From NCBI GenBank assembly GCA_964522605.1, contig CAZFWV010000239.1, forward strand, positions 1 to 10,776: DNA of 10,776 nucleotides. The letters are read 5' to 3'. Within the stretch, counting starts at the first letter, position 1; each line of letters starts with the position of its first letter. The notes beneath the pieces were generated by a model. It did not search any database, was not told the origin of the DNA, and saw nothing but the letters and a program-made list of their open reading frames with translations. Shown here one piece after another: positions 1-6,151 of the stretch. The DNA comes from CAVZLD01 sp964522605. GTDB lineage: Bacteria > Planctomycetota > Planctomycetia > Pirellulales > Pirellulaceae. The translations under genes were made by a program, and so were the position numbers.

Positions 1-105
1 CTGGAGACTGGAGACTGGAGACTGGAGACTGGAGGCTGGAGGCTGGAGGCTGGAGGCTGGAGGCTGGAGACTGGAGGCTGGAGACTGGAGACTGGAGACT
101 GGAGA
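1..105. repeat. Heptameric tandem repeat, 15 units of CTGGAGR
   Basis: Fifteen uninterrupted 7-bp units, CTGGAGA or CTGGAGG. Only the last base varies: four A-type, five G-type, one A, one G, then four A. The array starts at the window edge, so it may extend further left. The strand is purine-rich. The 7-bp period is not a multiple of three, so all frames change register and no coding role is implied. It resembles heptameric repeats I associate with planctomycete intergenic DNA, which is memory and not a search result. Confidence 0.97.
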
Positions 106-125
106 AATCGGGATTCCGTTCTAAC

Positions 126-181
126 CTCCCGTCTCCTACCTCCTACCTGCAGCCTGCAGCCTGCAGTCTCCCGTCTCTCCC
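126..181. repeat. Second heptameric array, degenerate, opposite polarity
   Basis: Eight consecutive 7-bp blocks in register: CTCCCGT, CTCCTAC twice, CTGCAGC twice, CTGCAGT, CTCCCGT, CTCTCCC. On the minus strand these read as ACTGCAG, GCTGCAG, GTAGGAG and ACGGGAG, which share the purine-rich NNNGNAG pattern of the first array. The two arrays therefore face each other across about 20 bp. Transcribed or single-stranded DNA from here could fold into an imperfect GGAG/CTCC stem. Confidence 0.8.
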
Positions 182-280
182 CTCCCGATATTCACGTTCT
201 GGCAGCGAATCACTTAATGGGTTCGCGCGGTATCCGCAACGGGCGCCGTGGTTTCGCTTGGACGTGGGGGAGAGAAAGCG

Positions 281-454
281 ATGCATGCCACTCAGGAAAA
301 GACGGTGATTTGGGTGATTGTCGCCTTGAACTGTCGCGGAAATACCATCGTTACGACCTACCAAAGTCGTGAAACGGCAGAGATTGATCTGCGCGATAAG
401 AGGGCGGCTCATCCGCACTTGTTGTTTCGACTTGTGAAAGTCGACTTCGAATAG
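281..454 (+). CDS. Small hypothetical protein, 57 aa
   Basis: I do not recognise this family. The ATG at 281 is preceded by a purine-rich GGGGGAGAG (266-274) at a suitable distance for a Shine-Dalgarno site. A longer in-frame start at 248 lacks such a site and would begin just after the repeat region. The protein opens with a short charged stretch, then a hydrophobic beta-like segment (about residues 7-15, VIWVIVALN), an ITTY-like second strand and a charged helix with a His-Pro-His motif, ending in alternating hydrophobics (FRLVKVDF). The predicted pattern is a small soluble alpha/beta fold with no signal peptide or membrane segment. It stands alone and converges on the long gene to its right. 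It could be spurious, but the start context and amino-acid composition favour a real gene. Confidence 0.5.
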   Translation: MHATQEKTVIWVIVALNCRGNTIVTTYQSRETAEIDLRDKRAAHPHLLFRLVKVDFE

Positions 455-548
455 AGTTCGAATCGAGGCGGATCTGACTCTTCTTTCACGTCGTCGAGTC
501 AAAACCGTCGCGCCGCGAAACCCTCTTGAGCGACAGCGACGGTAAACG

Positions 549-586
549 GAGACGAACGCCGGACCGATTGGAGCGGCGTTCGTCTC
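549..586. terminator. 13-bp perfect hairpin between convergent genes
   Basis: A perfect 13-bp stem pairs 549-561 (GAGACGAACGCCG) with 574-586, around a 12-nt loop. It lies 95 bp after the stop of the small + gene and 25 bp after the stop of the 612-2468 minus gene. That is where a bidirectional terminator would be expected. On the minus strand only a weak T-rich stretch follows (CGTTTACC), so it is not a canonical intrinsic terminator. It could instead act as an RNA-stabilising 3' stem. Confidence 0.5.
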
Positions 587-611
587 TGGGAATGGACGAG
601 GGATTGTGCGG

Positions 612-2468
612 CTATTCGCTTGCGGGGGGCCGAACCAGCACAACCGTTCGTTTCATGTACGTTCCAGGAGTTGTGCCCGGCTGAGTAACTGCCAGTTTCG
701 CCTGCAGGAAGTCGAACTTCGAGACGATTTGGCCCACGCTTGGGAGCAGACCGAGGATGTCCTGCACGACGGCCATTTCCTGCGCATCCGCCTTGATCCC
801 CATGAGACCGACAATCGCCGGGGCAATCATACCGGCCTGGTTCAGGCCCTGGGAGATTCGTTGAAGCTGCGCTGCCAGGTCGGTATAGGCAATGCTGGAA
901 ACGGGACCCGTGACCTCCAGACCAAACTGTCTGAAAGCCTCTGTCTGTTCAATCGTCTCCTGCTCGCCCGCTCGGGTAGCCAAGACCTTCTGAACGGCAT
1001 CGGGACTTGAACCAAGGAACATCCACCCGTCACGAAATCCGACGGCCGGGCGTGCGCCGAACATCGCCATCGGCAGCGCGGAGATTTCCTCGAACCCCTC
1101 CAGTTGCTCGACCGGCTTGATCTGCAGTTGCTGTGCTTTGGCGACGGGGTGCTGAGAGACCTTGTCAAAGAGTTGGTGCAAGAGTTCTCGAATACGGTCC
1201 GGATTATGACAGCGGACCGCGGTCACACTCTCCTGACCACCGACCACGTTGGGTGAGGCGGCGGGCATCGAAACGGAAACCGACTCACCGCTAAATGATT
1301 GGAGAATATCCCGGTCAATGTGGACTCCCCAGGTGTTTTGCAGCTCTTCCCATTTGTCGAGTTGCGGTTGTGCTTCGGGAATCTCTTCCCGGACCGTCTG
1401 CGTAATCCACTCGTAAATTGGGTGGAGACTGATGCCGCGACTGAGCGAATAGGAATGTGCCTCGGCAGGAACCCAAGATGCCCAATTCGTGAAAGGTTCG
1501 CTACTTCCAATTGCTTTGGTCAGAACTTTCTCGTCAATGTTCGGCAGAAACTTGCCGTACGCTGCGCTGCAGTTCTGGTTTCCGTTGGTGTATTGAACCG
1601 TCACTTCGTAATCAAAGATCGCAACTTGATCCAAGACTCGCTCGATCATCTCCACGACGCGCTCTGCATGTTCGCCTTGCGCGTTCTGTCGGATAAATGG
1701 CGCGAATTGCCGCATCTGTTGCATCTGGAGCTTACCATCGTAGAAGACGAGGCTGTCTTCCGGTTCTGGAAGTTGGGCGAGCGCTTCTTTTAATCGGGGA
1801 TCCTGGAACTTCGACTGGCTGGAGCCATCCTTAAGCATGGAAAAGCTGCGAAGGGCAATATCCCGCGAGGTGCTCAGCAATATGATGTCATCGTGGCGAA
1901 TTACGGTGGGCGAAATCGGAGCTTGAGGTGGCAGTCGCAAGCTTGTCACTGTGGCGGAATCCTGCTGGCTGCCTTCAACCCAGGCCTTCCCGTTCGAGAA
2001 CTGCTCGACCTTTCCGAAGAGGTTCTTCAGGCCCTGCTCTAATCCGCTCGCGCCATCGGGCGTGAGATGCAGGAGCATCAAATGGTGTGATGTCGGAAGC
2101 TGAAAGATCTGAGCGTAAGCGACCTCCTGAGAATTGACGATCGCATCCCAATCAATCGGGGCAGCCGCATTGCGCAATTCGTCGAGGACGGCGCGGGCTT
2201 TGTCCAAATCGTTCGCCGGCGCTCTTTCTGTGAAGATCTTCAACGCGCGCTCAAGAATCTCGGTGTCCTTCACCGTTTGCCAGACCTGCTGGTAGTACTC
2301 CCGTTGGTAGTCGCGTTCCGGATTATGCTGGCCGTAAACTGCTAGATAGGCGTCGGCCGGAATCGCGGCTTGCAAGTCCAACTCTGCGGGTTCCGCTGCC
2401 CGCGTATTGATGCCTGTCTGCATCATCAGGGCGATGGCAAGGCAGGACCCAAAAAGTCGGCAATTCAT
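612..2468 (-). CDS. Exported DUF3352-like protein, 618 aa
   Basis: This is a long secreted protein of unknown function. Residues 1-24 form a signal peptide: a short basic n-region, a hydrophobic core (LAIALMM) and a TRA|AEP signal peptidase I site. The body begins with a 'lipADAYLAVYG' segment followed by an HNPERDYQREYY stretch, as in DUF3352-like planctomycete proteins. It appears to have two related halves, each with a 'hydrophilic turn, DGW/DDI, hydrophobic strand, GSS or STS, then D-A helix' motif: RHDDIILLSTSRDIAL near residue 195 and FRDGWMFLGSSPDAVQ near residue 480. No catalytic motif, transmembrane anchor or lipobox is visible. A short AAGGGA lies just upstream of the ATG as a weak ribosome site. 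The gene stands alone, facing away from the 3047 gene and towards the 57-aa gene. Export is well supported; the role is unknown. Confidence 0.88.
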   Translation of the reverse strand: MNCRLFGSCLAIALMMQTGINTRAAEPAELDLQAAIPADAYLAVYGQHNPERDYQREYYQQVWQTVKDTEILERALKIFTERAPANDLDKARAVLDELRNAAAPIDWDAIVNSQEVAYAQIFQLPTSHHLMLLHLTPDGASGLEQGLKNLFGKVEQFSNGKAWVEGSQQDSATVTSLRLPPQAPISPTVIRHDDIILLSTSRDIALRSFSMLKDGSSQSKFQDPRLKEALAQLPEPEDSLVFYDGKLQMQQMRQFAPFIRQNAQGEHAERVVEMIERVLDQVAIFDYEVTVQYTNGNQNCSAAYGKFLPNIDEKVLTKAIGSSEPFTNWASWVPAEAHSYSLSRGISLHPIYEWITQTVREEIPEAQPQLDKWEELQNTWGVHIDRDILQSFSGESVSVSMPAASPNVVGGQESVTAVRCHNPDRIRELLHQLFDKVSQHPVAKAQQLQIKPVEQLEGFEEISALPMAMFGARPAVGFRDGWMFLGSSPDAVQKVLATRAGEQETIEQTEAFRQFGLEVTGPVSSIAYTDLAAQLQRISQGLNQAGMIAPAIVGLMGIKADAQEMAVVQDILGLLPSVGQIVSKFDFLQAKLAVTQPGTTPGTYMKRTVVLVRPPASE

Positions 2469-2546
2469 AGGGTTCCCTTTCGAAAGAAGGAAGACTCGGA
2501 GTTCTGTGACGGATGTCCTACGCGACTTCGCCTCCGTCTTGAAATC

Positions 2547-2576
2547 GTTATAAATCGAGTTCAGCTAGCGAGTCGA
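2547..2576 (-). promoter_or_regulatory. Possible sigma-70-type promoter for the 612-2468 gene
   Basis: On the minus strand a TCGACT (2571-2576) is followed 18 nt later by TATAAC (2547-2552), about 80 nt upstream of the start codon. Each box has one or two mismatches to TTGACA/TATAAT. The spacing is acceptable, but planctomycete promoters are poorly defined and chance matches are common. Confidence 0.25.
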
Positions 2577-2938
2577 TGCTTGAGTTCAATCGGGATGCTG
2601 TCATGGTAAGTCGGGCATCGGAGTCACACGCCGCATTCTATCTCACTGCGCGACTGCGGAGGCACCGCGGGGAGGAATCCGATGACGGCGCCGTTGAAAT
2701 TCCAGCGGTACGTCCCGGCGGTTTGTGTTCCTGAGTCGTGCAAGCATTTATCCGGCCAGAGCCTTTTACCGCCTGAGTATTCGCTCTGGAGCCCGGGATC
2801 TTGGCGTGATTCCGCCAATCCGCTCCTGTCGTACGTACGCTACAATGAACATCCGAAGCAGAGGGGATCGCGGGAGGGTCGGACGCGTAGCGGCCGGGGA
2901 GGGGCTTTCGTGAACGAGCGACACGCGCCGATGGTGTT

Positions 2939-2989
2939 GCCCCGCTCCGCCCTCTCCGGGCCTGTGGCCCGAATCTCCCAGAGGGAGAG
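2939..2989. repeat. GC-rich palindromic repeat-like block
   Basis: The core is a CGGGCC stem (2957-2962) paired with GGCCCG (2966-2971) around a TGT loop. It is flanked by CCCTCTC on the left and CAGAGGGAGAG on the right. On the minus strand the block reads as CTCCCTCTGGGAGA followed by GGAGAGGGCGGAGCGGGG, a composition I associate with dispersed 'CCCTCTGGGAGAGGG' elements of planctomycetes and other bacteria. It sits 60-110 bp before the 3047 start, so it may lie in the leader RNA. Confidence 0.55.
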
Positions 2990-3046
2990 TGAATTCTGTT
3001 TGCAAACGCCTGCAAAAACTGACACTTAGCGGAGACTGACGGATCC

Positions 3047-4078
3047 ATGTTTGTTTCGAATGCGCGCTCTCCCGTCTGCCGGCGGCGGAGCCTCCTCGTC
3101 TGGCTTGGCCTGGGAGTCGCAATCATTGGTTGCGACGTCGGGCTGGGGCGAGTTGATGCCGAAGAATCGAAACTGGAGCCGCTTCTGCCCAGTGCCAAGC
3201 CGGTCCCTGCGATGCAGGTGATCCCGCTCCCGGAGTCTCGGGCATCCATCCGCTGCGAAAATCGCGAGTTGAGTTGCTACTGGTTCAGTTCCGCATTGCG
3301 ACGTCCTTTCCTTTTCCCTGTCGTGGGCCCGTCGGGCCGATCGCTGACTCGAATGGGGCACCCGCATGATCCGGTGACCCACAGTCATCACAATTCCGTG
3401 TGGATTTCGCATGCCGATGTGAACGGTGTAGACTTCTGGTCTGACCAAGGCGATGGGATGATTCAACACGTTCGGATTCTTCGGTTCGAAGATTCTGATG
3501 AGCGAGCGCGCATCGTTTCGGAGAATCGTTGGTTGGATCATGACAATCGCGTAGTCCTGACGGAACGTCGAAGCGTGCAGGTTGAGATATACGGCAACCG
3601 AGAGTCGCGATATGTCTTGGATTGTCAGCTGCGCGCGGAATCCAATCCGGTCGTATTCGGTCCGACCCCGTTCGGACTGATTGGTGTCCGAATGGCAAAG
3701 ACGATTGGCATTCACGATGGTGGGGGTACGATTCGTAACTCGGAAGGCAATATTGACGAAGAGGGGCCGAATGGGTGCTTTCGTAAAACAGCCCGCTGGT
3801 GTGATTACTCGGGCCCGATTGCGAATGGCACGGTCGAGGGAATTGCCTTGTTTGATCACCCACTCAATCCCAATCACCCAAGGCCCTTCCATGTTCGCGC
3901 CGACGGCTGGATGGGGGCCTGTTTGACTTACAACGCACCGTTGAAACTGATGTTCGGCGAGATCGTTCGTTTGCGTTACGGTTTGTACGTGCACCGGGGA
4001 TTGCCTGATGCCGAAGTGATCGACCGACAATGGGACGAGTTCGCTCGAGATCGGACCGATGACCTGTGGCAGAATTAA
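3047..4078 (+). CDS. DUF6807 (PmoA-family) exported protein, 343 aa
   Basis: The hallmark of DUF6807, often annotated 'PmoA family protein', fills residues 86-131: RPFLFPV, PSGRSLTR, HPHDP, HSHHNSVW, then DVNGVDFW. Later family blocks are WCDYSG (251-256) and GxVEGIALFDHPxNPxxPxxF (261-281). The family name is historical; it is not the PmoA subunit of methane monooxygenase, and no reaction is established. The His/Asp-rich core and frequent links to sugar-dehydrogenase or glycoside genes suggest carbohydrate-related work outside the cytoplasm. The N terminus has CRRRS before a hydrophobic stretch (16-28) ending IIGC, so it could be a lipoprotein (Cys29), a Tat substrate, or be cut at VDA|EES. 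A GGAG lies 12 nt before the ATG. The next gene starts 15 nt after the stop, so both are probably co-transcribed. Confidence 0.9.
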   Translation: MFVSNARSPVCRRRSLLVWLGLGVAIIGCDVGLGRVDAEESKLEPLLPSAKPVPAMQVIPLPESRASIRCENRELSCYWFSSALRRPFLFPVVGPSGRSLTRMGHPHDPVTHSHHNSVWISHADVNGVDFWSDQGDGMIQHVRILRFEDSDERARIVSENRWLDHDNRVVLTERRSVQVEIYGNRESRYVLDCQLRAESNPVVFGPTPFGLIGVRMAKTIGIHDGGGTIRNSEGNIDEEGPNGCFRKTARWCDYSGPIANGTVEGIALFDHPLNPNHPRPFHVRADGWMGACLTYNAPLKLMFGEIVRLRYGLYVHRGLPDAEVIDRQWDEFARDRTDDLWQN

Positions 4079-4092
4079 GAATGAGGACAAGC

Positions 4093-5610
4093 ATGACGGA
4101 ATGGGAATCCGACTGGAATGATCTGACTGCGTTCGTTCGCGAAACGGCTCTTTTGCAGTCGACTAAGGAGTTGCTTGAATGGGACGAACGAACGATGCTT
4201 CCTCGAGAAGCCGGCGCGTATCGGGCCGAACAGATCACGCTGCTTGCCGGCTTGATTCACCGCCGTCGTACCGATCCACGAGTTGGGGAGTGGCTCCAAC
4301 ACCTGGCGGAAACACCGGAGGCGACCGATCCCCATCGTGACCTCGGGGCGACAGTACGGCAGCTGCGACGTGATTACGATCGACAGACGAAAGTTCCTTC
4401 ACGGCTCGTGGAGCAGCTGGCGCGGGCGACGGTTTTGGGTCAGCAAGCATGGGTGCAGGCAAAAGAACGCTCCAGTTTTGTTGAATTCCAGCCGTTCCTG
4501 GAGGATGTGGTCCGATTGAAGCGCGAAGAAGCTGAGGCGCTCGGATATGAGGACTCACCGTACGATGCTTTGTTGGATGAATATGAGCCAGGTGCACGCT
4601 CGCGTGAGGTACTGAATGTGCTGGCTCAAGTCGCCGAGGCGCTGGCGCCGCTGATCGCGGCCATCGTCGAGAGCGGCCGGCAAGCTCCTCGCGAGATTCT
4701 GCGTCGCCATTATCCGCGATCGCAGCAGCAGGCTTTGGGTCTGCTCGCGGCAGATGAGATTGGGTTTGATTTTGCACGCGGCCGCCTCGATGTTACTCCG
4801 CACCCATTCTGTGCTTCCATGGGTCCGAATGATTGTCGAATTACGACACGATATGATGAGGCGTTCTTCCCGTCAGCTTTCTTCGGGATCCTACACGAGG
4901 CGGGGCATGGTATTTACGAGCAAGGGCTGAGAACCGAGCAGTATGGTCTGCCGCCCGGCGCGTACACTTCACTGGGGATCCATGAATCTCAGTCTCGACT
5001 TTGGGAGAATTTGGTTGGACGCAGTCGAGCGTTTTGGGAGTATCTCTTTCCCAAGGCCCAGGCAATGTTCCCCGAGTCGCTAGCGACGGTTCCCGTGGAT
5101 GACTTCTATTTCGCCGTGAATGATGTCCAACCTTCACTGATTCGCGTCGAGGCGGATGAAGCGACCTACAACCTGCACATCGCGATCCGCGCCGAGTTAG
5201 AAAAGTCGCTGATCGAAGACCACCTCCGGGTTGCCGATCTGCCAGCAGCGTGGAATGAGCAGTATGGCAGAAGGCTGGCGATTGAGCCCTCGAACGACCA
5301 GGAGGGAGTACTGCAGGATATCCACTGGAGCGCCGGTTTGTTCGGCTATTTCCCCACCTATGCACTGGGCAATCTCTACGCGGCACAGTTTTACCAACAG
5401 GCGGAAATGGACCTCGGTCGCCTCGAGCACCAATTCGCGCGTGGACAGTTTCTGCCGCTGAAAGAATGGTTGCGAGATCGGATCCATCAATGGGGGCAAT
5501 GCTACACGGCCGCTGAACTAATTCAAAAAGTGACCGGACGCCCGCTCGACCATCAGCCTTTGATGCGCTATCTCCAGAAAAAGTACGGTCCACTCTACGG
5601 GCTTCGTTGA
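4093..5610 (+). CDS. M32 metallocarboxypeptidase (carboxypeptidase Taq family), 505 aa
   Basis: A cytosolic zinc carboxypeptidase that removes C-terminal residues from peptides. All M32 signature motifs are present in order: HPF (237-239), DxRxT (DCRIT, 247-251), the zinc site HEAGH (268-272) with catalytic Glu269, HESQ with the third zinc ligand Glu298 (297-300), IRVEAD (350-355) and GVLQDIHW (405-412, consensus GxxQDxHW). Length is typical of the family, about 500 residues, and there is no signal peptide. I chose the ATG at 4093 because TGAGGA (4082-4087) sits 5 nt upstream. A GTG at 4066 and an ATG at 4081 in the same frame would add 9 or 4 residues, and the GTG would overlap the upstream gene. 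It follows the DUF6807 gene closely, so it is probably co-transcribed without an obvious functional link. Likely role: peptide turnover. Confidence 0.96.
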   Translation: MTEWESDWNDLTAFVRETALLQSTKELLEWDERTMLPREAGAYRAEQITLLAGLIHRRRTDPRVGEWLQHLAETPEATDPHRDLGATVRQLRRDYDRQTKVPSRLVEQLARATVLGQQAWVQAKERSSFVEFQPFLEDVVRLKREEAEALGYEDSPYDALLDEYEPGARSREVLNVLAQVAEALAPLIAAIVESGRQAPREILRRHYPRSQQQALGLLAADEIGFDFARGRLDVTPHPFCASMGPNDCRITTRYDEAFFPSAFFGILHEAGHGIYEQGLRTEQYGLPPGAYTSLGIHESQSRLWENLVGRSRAFWEYLFPKAQAMFPESLATVPVDDFYFAVNDVQPSLIRVEADEATYNLHIAIRAELEKSLIEDHLRVADLPAAWNEQYGRRLAIEPSNDQEGVLQDIHWSAGLFGYFPTYALGNLYAAQFYQQAEMDLGRLEHQFARGQFLPLKEWLRDRIHQWGQCYTAAELIQKVTGRPLDHQPLMRYLQKKYGPLYGLR

Positions 5611-6150
5611 CCCGGTGACCGTCAGGTTGTCCGTAGTCGTGGTAAATCGGACCCGTCCTCGTACTCAGCATCGCGGTCTTCGACCTCGTACTCGTACTCA
5701 GTGAAACGGTACTCGTACTCGTACTCGATTGCGTCGGCCTCCACCACGCTCTTACGCGGGATCAGCGGAACCAGTAACCGCCGGCGGCGTAGCTGCTAGA
5801 TGATCCGAGATAAAGCGAGTGGCTCGGGACCAAAAGTCGATCCTGCCATCACGTCGGTTTCGAGTACGAGTACGAGTACCGTTTCACTGAGTACGAGTAC
5901 GAGTACGAGATCGAGTGCCGCGATGCTGAGTACGAAAACGAAGACCGCGATGCTGAGTACGAGCAGCCGATGCTGAAGACGGGGCGTAACGGAATACCGC
6001 AGCCTTGCGACCAAGCCAGTGCGCGAAAACGGTGATCCGGCGTTCTATCGACGGCCGTGCAGCCAATAAGCCAGGACGTTCAACGGAAGTCCAGCAGTTG
6101 TCGATTTCGCGTTGCTTCCTGAGGGTCTTTGATCGGGGCGCAGTAAATCG
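5611..6150. other. Repeat-filled region between convergent genes
   Basis: About 540 bases between the ends of two convergent genes. They are almost fully occupied by a large inverted repeat (5658-5963) and one copy of a dispersed repeat (6044-6151). Between those two is a stretch (about 5984-6040) containing GGGGCGTAACGGAATACC and CCAGTGCGCGAAAACGG, which resembles intergenic repeat sequence I recall from Rhodopirellula-like genomes. I see no RNA gene and no T-tract terminator. Confidence 0.75.
5658..5963. repeat. Large inverted repeat built on GAGTAC hexamers
   Basis: Left arm 5658-5728, right arm 5860-5963, spacer 131 bp. The inner 44 bp are perfectly complementary (5685-5728 against 5860-5903), and so are the outer 25 bp (5658-5682 against 5939-5963). 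The right arm carries 35 extra bases (5904-5938) where the left arm has two. Part of that extra sequence repeats the adjacent CCGCGATGCTGAGTACGA, found at 5918-5935 and again at 5945-5962, so it arose by local duplication. The arms are mostly GAGTAC/GTACTC hexamers. No transposase is present and no target-site duplication was seen. Confidence 0.95.
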
Positions 6151-6151
6151 T
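6044..6151 (+). repeat. Dispersed repeat, intergenic copy (copy A)
   Basis: These 108 bases align without gaps to the minus strand of 7231-7338, inside the glycosyltransferase gene. By hand count 78 of 108 bases are identical, about 72%. Translated in the matching frame, 20 of 36 residues agree, including the shared core IDG-A-N-PGR-T-V-QL-R-FLR-F-AVN. The copy ends at the stop codon of the minus gene. Its frame is open from 6005 to 6214, but I do not call a gene here, because the similarity is to an inserted segment and not to a protein domain. Confidence 0.85.

Larger units (their letters stand above)
2469..3046. other. Intergenic region between divergent genes, no convincing gene
   Basis: These 578 bases separate divergently transcribed genes. 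Open frames exist on both strands, but none has a recognisable product, a good ribosome site or plausible composition. The middle part holds a 7-bp hairpin (CCAGAGC at 2756-2762 with GCTCTGG at 2783-2789) and a TACAAT (2841-2846). The latter could serve as a -10 box for the + genes, but no good -35 box accompanies it. The right third is GC-rich repeat-like DNA, listed separately. A long structured leader for the 3047 gene is possible, but I recognise no known riboswitch. Confidence 0.6.

Noticed and set aside
1..181. CRISPR array
   Set aside because: The units are 7 bp with no spacers between them, and no cas genes are present.
2682..3029. Open frame of 115 codons on the + strand before the DUF6807 gene
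   Set aside because: It crosses the palindromic repeat block, has low-complexity basic composition and resembles no protein. A GGGGAGG lies 9-15 bases before its ATG, but that alone is not enough.
2638..3249. Open frame of about 200 codons on the minus strand, upstream of and overlapping the DUF6807 gene
   Set aside because: It runs antisense over the DUF6807 signal peptide and through GC-rich repeat DNA, is extremely Arg/Ser/Pro-rich, and has no recognisable domain.
3864..4777. Antisense open frames opposite the DUF6807 and M32 genes
   Set aside because: They are mirror frames of genes with clear family motifs, with no independent support.
5658..5963. Insertion sequence bounded by terminal inverted repeats
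   Set aside because: The 131-bp spacer encodes no transposase and no flanking target-site duplication was found. It is kept as an inverted repeat only.
5796..6014. Minus-strand open frame rich in Leu-Val runs
   Set aside because: The hydrophobic runs are just the GAGTAC hexamers read in one frame, so this is repeat DNA and not a membrane protein.
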